Assembly (NCBI RefSeq): GCF_007859765.1
Contig: NZ_SIHJ01000004.1
Coordinates: 1-64,000 of the forward strand
Direction of reading: 5' to 3'
DNA: 64,000 nt
Source of the DNA: Posidoniimonas corsicana
GTDB taxonomy: Bacteria; Planctomycetota; Planctomycetia; Pirellulales; Lacipirellulaceae
In this document: positions 9,067 to 18,882 of the stretch, in pieces
Layout of the letters: each line of letters begins with the position of its first letter
Position numbering within the stretch: the first letter of the stretch is position 1
Notes under the pieces: model-generated
The model's input: only the letters and a program-made list of their open reading frames with translations
The model's database searches: none
Told to the model about the DNA's origin: nothing
Translations under genes and position numbers: made by a program

Positions 9067-9255
9067 ATGGATGGACTCGACCGCTGGGACTACACGCTGC
9101 TAGCAGGCGCGGTGATCGCGGCTACCTGGAAGCTGATGGCGATGATGGCCGCCCGGCGGAACCAGATTGTGGCCGACGTGCAGCAGCAGATCGACGAGCA
9201 GCGCGAGCTGCAGCGGAAGCAGGCGGAGGAAGAGAGTAACAACACCGCCGCGTAG
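9067..9255 (+). CDS. Small single-pass membrane protein with coiled-coil tail
   Basis: Start ATG 9067 (MDGLDRWDYTLLAGAVIAAT), giving 62 residues. One hydrophobic helix (about 10-28) is followed by a charged Gln/Glu-rich helix (VADVQQQIDEQRELQRKQAE), which probably forms a coiled coil. The frame stays open further upstream, but that part looks non-coding. No family recognised. It lies 109 bp before miaB and may share its transcript. Confidence 0.6.
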   Translation: MDGLDRWDYTLLAGAVIAATWKLMAMMAARRNQIVADVQQQIDEQRELQRKQAEEESNNTAA

Positions 9256-9363
9256 CCGCGGGCCTGGGGATGCCTCGCAGGGATCTCGGCCCGCAAGCCC
9301 GCCGGGTAAGCGAGTGGAACCGCTCCGCCGCCGAGCCTCGGAACCCGACCCCCGATATCTGAC

Positions 9364-10794
9364 ATGCCCAAGAAGCTCTACATCGAAACTGTCGGCTGCC
9401 AGATGAACCTGCTCGACAGCGAGCTGGTGGTGGCCAGCCTCCGCAAGGAGGGCTACGAGCTCACGCCAACGCCGACCGACGCCGACACCATCCTGTTCAA
9501 CACCTGCAGCGTGCGGCAGCACGCGGAGGACAAGATCTACAGCGCGCTGGGCCGGCTAAAGGACGCCAAGCGTGAGAGGCCTGGCCGGGTGATCGGCGTG
9601 ATGGGCTGCATGGCCCAGAAGGACCAGAAGCTGATCTTCCAGCGGGCGCCGTACGTGGACCTGATCGTGGGGCCGGGCCAGCTCCACCAGGTGCCGAGCC
9701 TGATCAAGGACATCGAACAGGACGGACAGCAGCGGATGGAGGTCAGCCTCGGCCGCAAGGACGGCAAGGTCGACACCATCAAGCGTAGCCACGAGAGCTT
9801 CGACCCGCTCCGCGACCCAACAATGCGGCCCACGCCGTTCCAGGCGTACGTGCGGATCCAGATCGGCTGCGACAAGTTCTGCACCTACTGCATCGTGCCC
9901 AGCGTACGCGGCCCCGAGCAGAGTCGCTTGCCCAGCCAGATCCTAGCCGAGGCGCAGCAGCTGGCCGACGAGGGTTGCAAGGAGATCACGCTGCTAGGTC
10001 AAACGGTCAACTCGTGGCGCTGCGAGGAGGACGGCCGCCGCTGGCGGTTCAGCGACCTCCTGAATGAGCTGCACGAGGTCGACGGGCTGGAGCGGATCAA
10101 GTTCGTCACCAGCTACCCGCGCGACATGACCGACGACGTGCTGCAGGCGGTCCGCGATCAGCCCAAGCTGTGCAAGTACCTGCACGTGCCGGCGCAGAGC
10201 GGCAGCGACGCGCAGCTCAAGCTGATGAAGCGGGGCTACACGGTCGCCGAGTACCGCGAGATGCACGACCGCGCCAAACGCTGGATGCCGGACGTGGCGA
10301 TCACCAGCGACTTCATCGTCGGTTTCAGCGACGAGACCGACCAGGACTTCCAGCAGACGATGGACCTGGTCCGCGAGTGCCGCTTCAAGAACAGCTTTAT
10401 CTTCAAGTACAGCGAGCGGCCCGGCACCAAGGGCGCCGAGCGGATGCCGGACAACGTGCCGGACGAGGTGAAGCGGCGCCGCAACAACGAACTGCTGCAG
10501 CTGCAGAACCAGATCAGCGAAGAGGACAACCAGCCGTTCCTGGGCCGCGCGGTTCAGGTGCTGGTCGAGGGCCCGAGCCGCGCGAGCGAGAAACGCGAGG
10601 CCGCCGGCCACGGCGTGCAGCTCACCGGCCGCACCATGTGCGACCGCATCGTGGTGTTCGACGGCAACCCCCGGCAGATCGGCCAGACGCTGCCGATCGT
10701 GATCTACGAGGCCAACGCGCACACGCTGCAGGGCATCGTGCAGACCGACCACGTTGGGCCGGAGGTGTTTGATCTTGCCGGCTCAGCGGGGTAG
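9364..10794 (+). CDS. miaB: tRNA-2-methylthio-N6-dimethylallyladenosine synthase MiaB
   Basis: 476 residues in MTTase order. The UPF0004 domain has Cys12 (VGCQMN), Cys48 (NTCSV) and Cys82 (GCMAQ), which bind the auxiliary cluster. The radical-SAM motif is C169-DKF-C173-TY-C176. A C-terminal TRAM domain follows (from about 385). It methylthiolates i6A37 in tRNAs reading UNN codons, using two [4Fe-4S] clusters and SAM. The phrase IVGPGQLHQVP favours MiaB over RimO or MtaB. It is the last member of the translation block starting at efp. Confidence 0.95.
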   Translation: MPKKLYIETVGCQMNLLDSELVVASLRKEGYELTPTPTDADTILFNTCSVRQHAEDKIYSALGRLKDAKRERPGRVIGVMGCMAQKDQKLIFQRAPYVDLIVGPGQLHQVPSLIKDIEQDGQQRMEVSLGRKDGKVDTIKRSHESFDPLRDPTMRPTPFQAYVRIQIGCDKFCTYCIVPSVRGPEQSRLPSQILAEAQQLADEGCKEITLLGQTVNSWRCEEDGRRWRFSDLLNELHEVDGLERIKFVTSYPRDMTDDVLQAVRDQPKLCKYLHVPAQSGSDAQLKLMKRGYTVAEYREMHDRAKRWMPDVAITSDFIVGFSDETDQDFQQTMDLVRECRFKNSFIFKYSERPGTKGAERMPDNVPDEVKRRRNNELLQLQNQISEEDNQPFLGRAVQVLVEGPSRASEKREAAGHGVQLTGRTMCDRIVVFDGNPRQIGQTLPIVIYEANAHTLQGIVQTDHVGPEVFDLAGSAG

Positions 10795-10816
10795 GGGGCA
10801 TTCCAGGGACCGAAGT

Positions 10817-11329
10817 GTGACGAATCCCTTTGAAACCCCAGCGACAGAGCGAGTCGATTCCGACTGCGGGGGTTCCACAAGCAAGCTGGTGGCGTCGGGG
10901 TCGCGACTGTGGGCGGTTGCGGGCGTAGTTACTCCCCTGTTGTTCGCGGTCGCTACCGGGGGCTGGCTGGGCGGATTGGAAGGCACCCGCTACGAGTTGC
11001 CGGACTCCGCCAATCCTATCGTCGCATCGCTGTGGTTGGTCTGCTGCTTGCTGCTGCTCTGTGCCAATCTAGTCGTGTTCTGCCTGGTTGCTCGTATTTG
11101 GAGTGCGAAGGGGATTCTTCGACGCGGGCACGTTCTGGCCTGGACGATCGGATCCGCATTCATAACGCCTGTCATCGGGCCTCTGGGTGTAGCAATAGCA
11201 TTCCGCCCCGCGCCTTCGCACGTGCTGTTATTCTTGATGTTGAACTTGCTCTACCTCACTCCGCCGTTGCTACTCAGTCAATTCGGATTGCTCTTGAGCA
11301 CGTCGCGAGTCGATGCACAGAGCAGCTAG
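10817..11329 (+). CDS. Four-TM membrane protein with NPFETP N-terminus
   Basis: Start taken as GTG 10817 because it gives VTNPFETPAT, the NP[YF]xxP opening common in planctomycete membrane proteins; an upstream Met at 10754 would overlap miaB. 170 residues with about four hydrophobic helices (near 35-55, 75-98, 110-130 and 138-160). Function unknown; no enzymatic motif. Its base composition is less G+C-rich than miaB. Confidence 0.7.
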   Translation: MTNPFETPATERVDSDCGGSTSKLVASGSRLWAVAGVVTPLLFAVATGGWLGGLEGTRYELPDSANPIVASLWLVCCLLLLCANLVVFCLVARIWSAKGILRRGHVLAWTIGSAFITPVIGPLGVAIAFRPAPSHVLLFLMLNLLYLTPPLLLSQFGLLLSTSRVDAQSS

Positions 11330-11363
11330 GATTCATTCCGCCGATGCGAAGAAAAGATGTAAG

Positions 11364-11567
11364 CTAGGCCGCGGTCCGATGTCGGGCACTAGAATGTGGC
11401 GTCTTGACGTTTGCAGGGTTGGGTGCCGATCTCCAAGCCGCCGCAAAGAAGCTCGCGCAGCAGTTGTGGCACCGAACGCGGGCGAGCAGCACCAGGCGGT
11501 ACAGCAGCCGGTCCTGGCTGTTGCTGAGGTACACGCGTTCTGATTCGCAGCGGGGGCACTTCGGCAT
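11364..11567 (-). CDS. Small zinc-ribbon protein
   Basis: 67 residues beginning MPKCPRCESERVYLSN. Two CxxC pairs (CPRC near 4-7 and CHNC near 33-36) form a minimal zinc ribbon, with a hydrophobic RLLYRLVLLARV between. AAGGAG is well spaced before the ATG at 11567, which supports translation. No target is known; such orphan ribbons are common in planctomycetes. The residues after about 45 are low in information. Confidence 0.7.
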   Translation of the reverse strand: MPKCPRCESERVYLSNSQDRLLYRLVLLARVRCHNCCASFFAAAWRSAPNPANVKTPHSSARHRTAA

Positions 11568-11973
11568 TGATGAGGTCTCCTTGATTTAAGGCATCGGCGT
11601 TCCGGCCCGTGTCGAACGGCGGAAACCGGTGGGCCCTCCATAAGACGATGCCACGGGGCTCGGCGCGTACCAGTCGTGACGCCTGTTGGGACCCCCGATT
11701 GGCGATGCGGGCCCCGGCCCGCTGACGGGTGTGGGTCCGACTTTGCCCAGCCGTCGCGAGCGGCTTGTTGAGCGTCGTGCCAGTTGTGTCGGCGGGGCAA
11801 ACCACGCGGCTTGGCGTTCACCGCTCAGCGTTGCGGCTGGTACGATGGATGGCGGGAGGAATCCAACGAACCGGCCCAAGATCCGTCGGCCGCAGACGAA
11901 CCACCCCCAGCTGACCCACGCTGGGTTCAACTTGCATAGAGCGGATCCGTTCTCACCCCTCGCGAGGCGGCGT
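11568..11973. other. Intergenic, no convincing gene
   Basis: These 406 bases separate the divergent zinc-ribbon gene from the TIGR04222-like gene. The frame of the latter is open back to 11686, but the extension is Arg/Pro-rich without motif and lacks a ribosome site. No RNA structure was recognised. Confidence 0.5.
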
Positions 11974-13440
11974 ATGGACGTGATGCAACAGGAGCTCTGG
12001 CGGCGGCTCGAGCGTTTTCAGTTCGACGACCCCGCATCGGCGTTCACTTTCACGCAGCGGCTAGCGCGGGAGAACCACTGGACCGTGGGTCACGCCAACG
12101 CGGTGGTCGACGAGTACCGGCGGTTCCTGTTCCTAGCGATGACCGCGGGGCACGAGGTGACGCCGTCCGAGGCGGTCGACCAGGCGTGGCACCTGCACCT
12201 GACCTACACCCGCAGCTACTGGGATGAGCTGTGCGGCGAGGTGCTCGGCTGCCCGCTGCACCACGGCCCCACCAAGGGCGGCGCCGCCGACGCGGCGCGG
12301 TTCCGCGAGCAGTACGATCAGACACTCGCCGGCTACCGCCGCGCCTTCGGCGTGGCGCCGCCGACTGACACCTGGCCGAGCGCGGACGTCCGGTTCGCCC
12401 GACGGGGCGGCATTGTGTCGGTCGACAAGCGGCGGGCGTGGGTCGTGCCGAAGCCGTGGGCTGCGCTCCGGCCGATTCAGCTCCCACGCGGCGCACGGCT
12501 GGCATTCGGCGTGGCGCCCGTGATGCTGCTGGCGATGACCAACCCATTCGACCTGAACGGCCCGGAGTTCTTGACGCTCTACGGCGCGGCGTTGGCGATG
12601 ACGGTTGTGGTCGCGGCGTTGTTGCGGTGGCTGCTCCGCCCCGGCGAGCACGCCAACAGCGAGCCGCTGGACCCATACCAGGCGGCCTGCCTGTCCGACG
12701 GCGTCGATGGCGCCGTGCGGGCGGCGACCGCCTCGCTGCTCCGCGACGGCTCGATCCGGTTGGCGCCGGCCACCGGCGGTGCGACCAAGGACATGCGGTT
12801 CAGCGTTGGGAAGGGAACTCAGCCCGATGCGGACGAGCTCGAACAGCGGATCGTCGCGGCGTGCGGGGAGAACAACGGCGCGCGGTACGGGGAACTGCTC
12901 GAGCGAGGCAAGCCGGCCGCAGAGAAGGTCCAGCACCGCCTAGAGGCTTGGGGCCTGCTCGTCCCCAGCCAGGGTGTGCACTCCTGCCGCTGGGCGCCGG
13001 CGCTGCTGATGGCGGGCTTGTTCCTGTTCGGCTGCGTGAAGGTGTATGTCGGATTGCAGCGTGACAAGCCGATCGGATTCTTGGTGGCGCTCTTGTTCCT
13101 GACCTTCTTTATCACGATCTGGTTTGTTTCAAAGCCGCACCGTACGGTTGCAGGGACGCAGATGCTCAGGGCGTTGAAGCGCGAGCGGCGGGAGCTGCGC
13201 AAGAAGAAGAACCTCAAACATTCCCCGGACGAGGCCCTGGCGACCGCGTGGGCGGTCGCCCTGTTTGGCGTGGCGCCGTGCGCCTACGGCGACCTGTTGC
13301 TGCTGCCCACCGCGTGCAAGTTCCCCGACGGGCCCACCGCCAGCGGCTCGGGCTCCGGCGGTTGCGGGGGCGGCGACTCCGGAGGCGGCGGTTGCGGCGG
13401 GGGGGGCTGCGGCGGCGGGTGCGGCGGCTGTGGAGGCTAG
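11974..13440 (+). CDS. TIGR04222-like membrane protein with Gly/Cys-rich tail
   Basis: Start ATG 11974 has GAGG about 7 bases upstream; 488 residues. The N-terminal part (about 1-110) contains DQAWHLHLTYTRSYWDELC, like the glycine-rich-domain (GRDP-type) motif. Paired hydrophobic segments follow near 175-215 and 345-390. The C-terminus is GSGSGGCGGGDSGGGG and then Gly/Cys repeats to the end, with five cysteines. From memory, TIGR04222 proteins share this layout; their function is unknown. The stop overlaps the convergent neighbour's stop (CTAG at 13437-13440). Confidence 0.75.
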   Translation: MDVMQQELWRRLERFQFDDPASAFTFTQRLARENHWTVGHANAVVDEYRRFLFLAMTAGHEVTPSEAVDQAWHLHLTYTRSYWDELCGEVLGCPLHHGPTKGGAADAARFREQYDQTLAGYRRAFGVAPPTDTWPSADVRFARRGGIVSVDKRRAWVVPKPWAALRPIQLPRGARLAFGVAPVMLLAMTNPFDLNGPEFLTLYGAALAMTVVVAALLRWLLRPGEHANSEPLDPYQAACLSDGVDGAVRAATASLLRDGSIRLAPATGGATKDMRFSVGKGTQPDADELEQRIVAACGENNGARYGELLERGKPAAEKVQHRLEAWGLLVPSQGVHSCRWAPALLMAGLFLFGCVKVYVGLQRDKPIGFLVALLFLTFFITIWFVSKPHRTVAGTQMLRALKRERRELRKKKNLKHSPDEALATAWAVALFGVAPCAYGDLLLLPTACKFPDGPTASGSGSGGCGGGDSGGGGCGGGGCGGGCGGCGG

Positions 13441-14837
13441 GCGTTGAGTCGAGTCCTGTCACGCCATCGCGCGAGCCCGGCCAGAGCGGCGGCGAGCAGG
13501 GCCGCGGCGGCCGGCTCGGGCGCGGCCGACGCGTGGAGACTCAGCGCGCCGGCGGCCCCGTAGCTGTCGCGCCAAGTGGCGTACTGGGCGGCGCCGATAG
13601 GGCCACCGTCAACATCGTTCGGCAGCGAACCCGCGGGTCCGCCGAGCGCATCCCGCCACGTGGTGTAGTCGGCGGCGTTGACCACGCCGTCTTCGTTGTA
13701 GTCGCCGGCGAGGCCGTTGAAGGGGATCAGCAGGTACGCCCGGTTGTTGGGGAACGCCGCGCCGTCGAAGCGGCGGTCGCCCTGACCGACGATCCAGCCC
13801 GAGTCGTTGACGCCCCACGCGGTGTTGAGGTCGCCCCAGTCGCTCAGCCCTTCGGTGTCGGACCCGGTGAAGATGACGTGGTCCTCCAGGATGTAGCTCG
13901 TTGCGTCGTCGTCGGAGTAGATGAAGCCGCGGGCCTGGCCGCTGAGCCCGGGGTGGCGGTCGCCCTGGCCGACGACGTCGCCCCGCTCGTTGATCGCCTT
14001 GCCGAACATCCGCAGGCCGGTGCCGATCTGCGGGATCGCGGTCAGGCTGGTTGTGCCCGGCTCATAGCGGTACGTGGCGTTGGCCACGATGTCCTCGACC
14101 ACCGCCTGACCGGACTCGTTGAGGTCGAACGCGCGAGAGGTAACCCCCATCAGCACCGTCTCGCCGGCGCCACTGAACAGAGTAGCTTTGCCAGATTCGT
14201 TCTCACCGAGCACAAGCCCGGCGTCGTTGATGGCGCGGCCGCGGTCGTGCCGCGTCGCCACGCTGTAGTCGCCGTCGATGTCAACGACGGGCGACGAAGC
14301 GCCCGCGTAGATGTCGATGTTGTCGGACTCGGTGGTGATGGTCCCGGCGCCGGAGGTCGCGGTGCCGACCGCCAGGCCCAGGTTGTTGATGTCCAGCGCG
14401 TCGGACGCGGGGCGGATGCCGGTGGCGGTGTCGCCCGCCAGCACGCCCAAGTTGGTAAACGTGGATCCGTTGTAGATGAAGCCGCGGGACTCGCCCACGC
14501 CGCCAAGAAACCGCGCCGTGCCGGCGACCAGGCCGTCGTCGTTGATGGCCGCCTCGCGGTAGCCGCTGCCGACGATCGAGCCGCGTGGCGAAACCACGCC
14601 GACGCCGAATGGGCTCGATACGCCGGTGGAGTGGTCGTAGTAGAAGTACGCCTCGCCGGCGGCGCCGGTCGCGACTCCGACGGCGTCGCCCGAGGCGTTG
14701 ATGTCGTAGGCGATGCTGCTGTGGTAGCCGTCCGGTGTGAGGTCGCGGATGTGGTAGAAGGGCGCGGCGTCGGCCGCAGGTAGGTGGATGATTAACGATA
14801 CCGCCGCTGCTAGGCCGGTCGGGACTATATGGCGCAT
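13437..14837 (-). CDS. PEP-CTERM protein with dockerin-like repeat and HAF-type repeats
   Basis: 466 residues. Signal peptide to about residue 24 (LPAADA). The body has repeated 'DINxxGxAVG' and 'AINDxGLVxG' units, as in HAF-repeat extracellular proteins, probably a beta-propeller. Near the C-terminus GDYNEDGVVNAADYTTWRDA is a dockerin-like calcium-binding repeat, then AAPEP, a hydrophobic helix and RWRDRTR, the PEP-CTERM/exosortase sorting tail. It is therefore exported and probably anchored or released by an exosortase. Ligand unknown. Confidence 0.85.
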   Translation of the reverse strand: MRHIVPTGLAAAVSLIIHLPAADAAPFYHIRDLTPDGYHSSIAYDINASGDAVGVATGAAGEAYFYYDHSTGVSSPFGVGVVSPRGSIVGSGYREAAINDDGLVAGTARFLGGVGESRGFIYNGSTFTNLGVLAGDTATGIRPASDALDINNLGLAVGTATSGAGTITTESDNIDIYAGASSPVVDIDGDYSVATRHDRGRAINDAGLVLGENESGKATLFSGAGETVLMGVTSRAFDLNESGQAVVEDIVANATYRYEPGTTSLTAIPQIGTGLRMFGKAINERGDVVGQGDRHPGLSGQARGFIYSDDDATSYILEDHVIFTGSDTEGLSDWGDLNTAWGVNDSGWIVGQGDRRFDGAAFPNNRAYLLIPFNGLAGDYNEDGVVNAADYTTWRDALGGPAGSLPNDVDGGPIGAAQYATWRDSYGAAGALSLHASAAPEPAAAALLAAALAGLARWRDRTRLNA

Positions 14838-15105
14838 GGCTCGAAGCCTCCCCAGGTTGGAACACGGGGAGCGGGCGGCAGGCCGCCGCCGGTCCTTGAC
14901 TCCCCGTCCGTCTACCGGCGTATCAGTTTTCTGCGGGCTTGCCCGACAGACCCCGCTGGGCGCCTAGCGTCTGGCATTCGGGGGACTCTCCCCGTCGCGC
15001 AAAAAAAGCACGCCAGCTTCTCTTATGCGCACCTTCGGGCTAGACTAAAGAGGTTGACACCAGGCGGTCGAGACAGGCGATATCGCCCCTTCTAGTCGCG
15101 GAACA

Positions 15106-18100
15106 ATGCAACTCGACACGCTGTGCAGCTATCTGGACGACACTTCTAGTGCCGGTTCGTGGCTCCAATCCGTCGGCATCGCCGAGCTGGACACGGGCTA
15201 CCGGAACTTGGTCATGATGTCCGAGGCCGGCGTGCCGCTCGACCTGCTGGCCAACCTGTGCGACCAGTTTGCGACGGCCGCTCCGACGCTTGCCGACCGT
15301 GACATGGCTTGGAACAACCTGGAGCGGTTCGTCTCTAGCGCGCGCAACCCGCTCAGCACGACCGCGTTGTTCGAACGCGACGCCGAGGCGCTGCCGAACC
15401 TGCTGCAACTGTTCTCGACCAGCCAGTACCTCAGCGACCTGCTGGTCAACGACCACGAGGCGTACGACCTGCTGCGCATGACCGAGGGCCACCCGGTCGC
15501 GCGGGACGTGCTGGTCGACGAGTTGTCCGCCGACCTGGCCGCGATCAATTCTCGCGACGACGCGCTGGCGGCGCTCCGCCGGCACAAACGCCGCGAGACG
15601 CTCCGCATCGCCTACGGCGACATCATCCGCAACCAGTCGGTCGCGACCGTGTCGCGGCAGATATCGTTCCTCGCTGACGCGCTGGTCGAGGCCGCCCTCC
15701 GGTTCGCCCGTGCGCAGCTGGAGCAGAAGTACGGCGTCCCCCGCTGGGGCCAGGGCGAGGCCGCCCGGTTCTGCGTGCTGGCGCTCGGCAAGCTTGGCGG
15801 CATCGAGCTGAACTACTCGAGCGACATCGACCTGATCCTGCTCTACGACCACGACGGCCAGACCGACGGCGGCCGGTCGATCACCAACCGCGAGTTCTTC
15901 GAGCGGCTCTCGCGTGACCTCGTGAAGCTGCTCACCGAGCCGACCGACGCCGGCGCCGTGTACCGGGTGGACCTGCGGCTCCGGCCCGAAGGGAGCCGGG
16001 GCCCGGTCTGCGGCAGCTACGAGCAGATGGTCCAGTACTACGACAACAAGGGCCGCACCTGGGAACGCCAGGCGTTCATCAAGGCCAGGTCGATCGCCGG
16101 CGCCGTTTCGCTGGGCGATGAATTGCTCGGCCACCTTGAGCCGTGGGTGTATCGGCGGTACCTCAGCCTGGCCGACATCACCGGCATCAAGTCGCTCAAG
16201 CAGAGGATCGAGAAGCGGGCCGTGTCCGAGGGCGACGACCTGCGCAACGTGAAGACCGGCCGCGGCGGCATCCGCGACATCGAATTCGTCATCCAGTTCT
16301 TGCAGCTGCTCAACGGCGGCACCCTCAGCGAGCTCCGCACCGGCAACACGCTGGACGCGATCGCCCAGTTGGAGAAGGTCGGCTGCCTGACGCCGCAGGA
16401 ACGCGGTCTGCTGGAGGACAACTACTGTCAGCTCCGCAAGCTGGAGCACCGCCTGCAGATCATGTACGACCTGCAGACGCACAACCTGCCGGAGGCCTCC
16501 GCCGACCTGCAGAAGGTTGCCATCCGGATGGGCTACTTCGACACGCCCGACGGCGCCGCGCTCGAGGCGTTTCAGGCCGACCTGGGCGAGCAGCGCGAGG
16601 TCAACCGCAAGATCCTCGACCACCTGCTGCACGACGCCTACGTCGGCGACGGCGCCGACGAGCCGGAGGTCGACCTGGTCAACGACCCCGACCCCAGCCC
16701 CGAGCGGATCCAGGAGGTGCTCGGCAAGTACCCCTTCAAGGACGTCCCCGCCGCCTACGCCAACCTGATGGAGCTGGCGACCGAGAAGATCCGCTTCCTC
16801 TCCACCAGGCGGTGCCGCCACTTCCTGGCCTCGATCTCGCCGCGGCTGCTGGCGGCCATCGCCCAGACGCCCGAGCCCGACACCACGCTCGTGAACCTCA
16901 CGCGCGTCAGCGACTCGATCGGCGGCAAGGCGGCCCTGTGGGAGCTGTTCAGCGAGAACAACGCTTCGCTCAACCTGTACGTCACGCTCTGCGCGGCGTG
17001 CCCGTACCTGGCGGGCATCCTGACCAGCAACCCGGGCATGATCGACGACCTGCTCGACAGCCTGCTGGTCGAGAGCCTGCCGACGCTGCCGCAGCTCAAC
17101 GCGGCGCTGGCGGAGCTGACCCGCGGCGCGGAGGACCAGGAGCTGATCCTGCACAGCTTCAAGAACGCCCAGCACCTGCGGGTGGGCGTCCGCGACATCC
17201 TCGGCAAGGACGACGTCAGCGCCACCCACGCCGCGCTGTCGGACATCGCGGAAGCGTGCCTCAACACGATCATCGCGACCGAGTACGCGGCGCTGGTCGA
17301 CAAGTACGGCGTCCCCACGATCGTCCTGCCCGACGACCCTCAGGCCGCGCCCCCGGCGCTGGCCGGACGGGGCGGGCAGCCGTGCGGGTTCATCGTGCTG
17401 GCGCTCGGCAAGCTGGGCGGCGCCGAGCCCAACTACCACAGCGACCTCGACCTTGTCTTTCTGTACGAGCACGAGGGCCGCACGCAGCCCGAGGGTCGCG
17501 CCGGCGAGGGGACCACCAATGGCCACTTCTTCAGCGAGCTGACCCAGCGGATCATCAAGTCGGCCAGCCACATCGGGCCCCACGGGCGGCTCTACGAGGT
17601 GGACGCCCGACTCCGCCCCACCGGCCGGAGCGGCTCGCTGGCCAACCCGGTCGACGCCTTCCTCAGCTACTTCCAGAGCGGCGCCGGGCAGCTGTGGGAG
17701 CGGCAGGCCCTCTGCAAGGCCAGGGTGGTCTACGGTGACCCCGAGGCCGCCGGCTACGCGATGCAGGCCGTCCATCAGGCCGCGTTCGGCCCCGACTGGT
17801 TGCCGGAGCAGACCGAAGAAATCCGGCAGATGCGGCTGCGTCTGGAGGAGAACGCCAGCCGCACCAACCTGAAACGCGGCCGGGGCGGCACCATGGACAC
17901 CGAGTTCCTGGTGCAGATGCTGCAGCTCCGCCACGGCGGCCAGGACCCCTCCGTCCGGGTGACCGGCACGCTCGACGCGCTGGCGGCGCTGCACGGGCGA
18001 GGCTACCTGTCCGACGACGACTTCGACCACTTCAGCGAGAGCTACCGCTTCCAACGCAGCGTCGAGGCCCGCATCAGGCTGATGGACTCGCTCGGCCGCC

Positions 18101-18240
18101 ACGAGCTGCCGACCGACGACGGCGAACTCGCTAAGCTCGCGTTCCTGCTCGGCGGCCATGACGGCGGCCAGCTCGCCCGCCGCGCTGAGGAGTGCTTCGA
18201 AGAGAACCGTCGGCGGTTCGACCAGCTATTTGGCGGTTAG
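15106..18240 (+). CDS. glnE: Glutamine synthetase adenylyltransferase/deadenylyltransferase
   Basis: 1044 residues with duplicated architecture: nucleotidyltransferase motif GKLGGIELNYSSDIDLI near residue 227 and GKLGGAEPNYHSDLDLV near 767, each followed by a helical domain (RGRGGTMDTEF in the second half, KTGRGGIRDIEF in the first). GlnE attaches AMP to, or removes it from, glutamine synthetase according to glutamine and PII state. It starts with ATG at 15106 and appears to be a single-gene unit. A PII-like protein lies 12 kb downstream. Confidence 0.95.
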   Translation: MQLDTLCSYLDDTSSAGSWLQSVGIAELDTGYRNLVMMSEAGVPLDLLANLCDQFATAAPTLADRDMAWNNLERFVSSARNPLSTTALFERDAEALPNLLQLFSTSQYLSDLLVNDHEAYDLLRMTEGHPVARDVLVDELSADLAAINSRDDALAALRRHKRRETLRIAYGDIIRNQSVATVSRQISFLADALVEAALRFARAQLEQKYGVPRWGQGEAARFCVLALGKLGGIELNYSSDIDLILLYDHDGQTDGGRSITNREFFERLSRDLVKLLTEPTDAGAVYRVDLRLRPEGSRGPVCGSYEQMVQYYDNKGRTWERQAFIKARSIAGAVSLGDELLGHLEPWVYRRYLSLADITGIKSLKQRIEKRAVSEGDDLRNVKTGRGGIRDIEFVIQFLQLLNGGTLSELRTGNTLDAIAQLEKVGCLTPQERGLLEDNYCQLRKLEHRLQIMYDLQTHNLPEASADLQKVAIRMGYFDTPDGAALEAFQADLGEQREVNRKILDHLLHDAYVGDGADEPEVDLVNDPDPSPERIQEVLGKYPFKDVPAAYANLMELATEKIRFLSTRRCRHFLASISPRLLAAIAQTPEPDTTLVNLTRVSDSIGGKAALWELFSENNASLNLYVTLCAACPYLAGILTSNPGMIDDLLDSLLVESLPTLPQLNAALAELTRGAEDQELILHSFKNAQHLRVGVRDILGKDDVSATHAALSDIAEACLNTIIATEYAALVDKYGVPTIVLPDDPQAAPPALAGRGGQPCGFIVLALGKLGGAEPNYHSDLDLVFLYEHEGRTQPEGRAGEGTTNGHFFSELTQRIIKSASHIGPHGRLYEVDARLRPTGRSGSLANPVDAFLSYFQSGAGQLWERQALCKARVVYGDPEAAGYAMQAVHQAAFGPDWLPEQTEEIRQMRLRLEENASRTNLKRGRGGTMDTEFLVQMLQLRHGGQDPSVRVTGTLDALAALHGRGYLSDDDFDHFSESYRFQRSVEARIRLMDSLGRHELPTDDGELAKLAFLLGGHDGGQLARRAEECFEENRRRFDQLFGG

Positions 18241-18501
18241 CCCAATTGCGGCTGTTTTCTAAACAAAACGGTGTCGAACGAGTGCGGGAAGCTGTATCAT
18301 CGTACGGCGATCCGCCGCGGGGTGCGGTTTCTCCCGAAGGTCAATCGCTCTAAGCAGCAAATGCACTCAAAATTGCATAGTAAAGATGCATTAACCCGAC
18401 TGGTTTTTTCGTAACGATGGGTCAGACTAGCGATCTTAAGAACTAGCGAAGGCGCTAGCACGAGTGACACAAGTTGAGGAGACGAAAGGAGAAACACGCA
18501 A

Positions 18502-18714
18502 ATGGTGGAGCTTACTGAAAGGGAGCACCAGCTGCTGCGACTGTTGGTCGAGGGAGCATCGAACCGGGTCGCGGCGAACGAAATGGGCATCGCCCTGCGG
18601 ACGATGGAACTGCACCGGCAGAAGGTGATGCAGAAGCTGGGCGCCAAGTCGGCCGCGCAGCTCGGCTACCTCTACGCCATGGTCGAGAAGGGCGAGCCCT
18701 GCGCGACCGTGTAG
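18502..18714 (+). CDS. Stand-alone LuxR-type HTH regulator
   Basis: 70 residues that are essentially only the LuxR/FixJ DNA-binding domain: LTEREHQLLRLLVEGASNRV, then IALRTMELHRQKVMQKLG. AAGGAG precedes the ATG with good spacing. There is no receiver or ligand domain, so activity is probably set by expression or a partner. It lies 262 bp after glnE; a strong hairpin follows at 18841. A DNA-binding role is confident, the targets are unknown. Confidence 0.85.
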   Translation: MVELTEREHQLLRLLVEGASNRVAANEMGIALRTMELHRQKVMQKLGAKSAAQLGYLYAMVEKGEPCATV

Positions 18715-18840
18715 CCAGCGTCACGCTGCTACCCCGCCGCCCACGGCGGCCCTGCTAATCCAAGGCGCCCGACACACAGGGGGCGTCAACAACCGGTTGG
18801 CTCGACTCGGCCGCGTGCTGCGTCATGCCTAGGTTCAATC

Positions 18841-18880
18841 AAACGCCGCCGCCTGGGGGTTCCCCGGGGCCGCGGCGTTT
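18841..18880. terminator. Strong hairpin between convergent genes
   Basis: AAACGCCGC at 18841-18849 pairs exactly with GCGGCGTTT at 18872-18880, with further G/C pairing inside (CTGGG..CCCGG type). It sits between the LuxR-type gene and the opposing VWA gene. The A and T ends give a T-rich tract in both directions, so it can serve as a bidirectional intrinsic terminator. Confidence 0.7.
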
Positions 18881-18882
18881 GC

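Noticed and set aside
15040-18159. Open frame of about 1039 codons on the minus strand
   Set aside because: It lies wholly opposite glnE, is rich in Val/Arg/Gln/Ala without motifs, and arises from high G+C codon structure.
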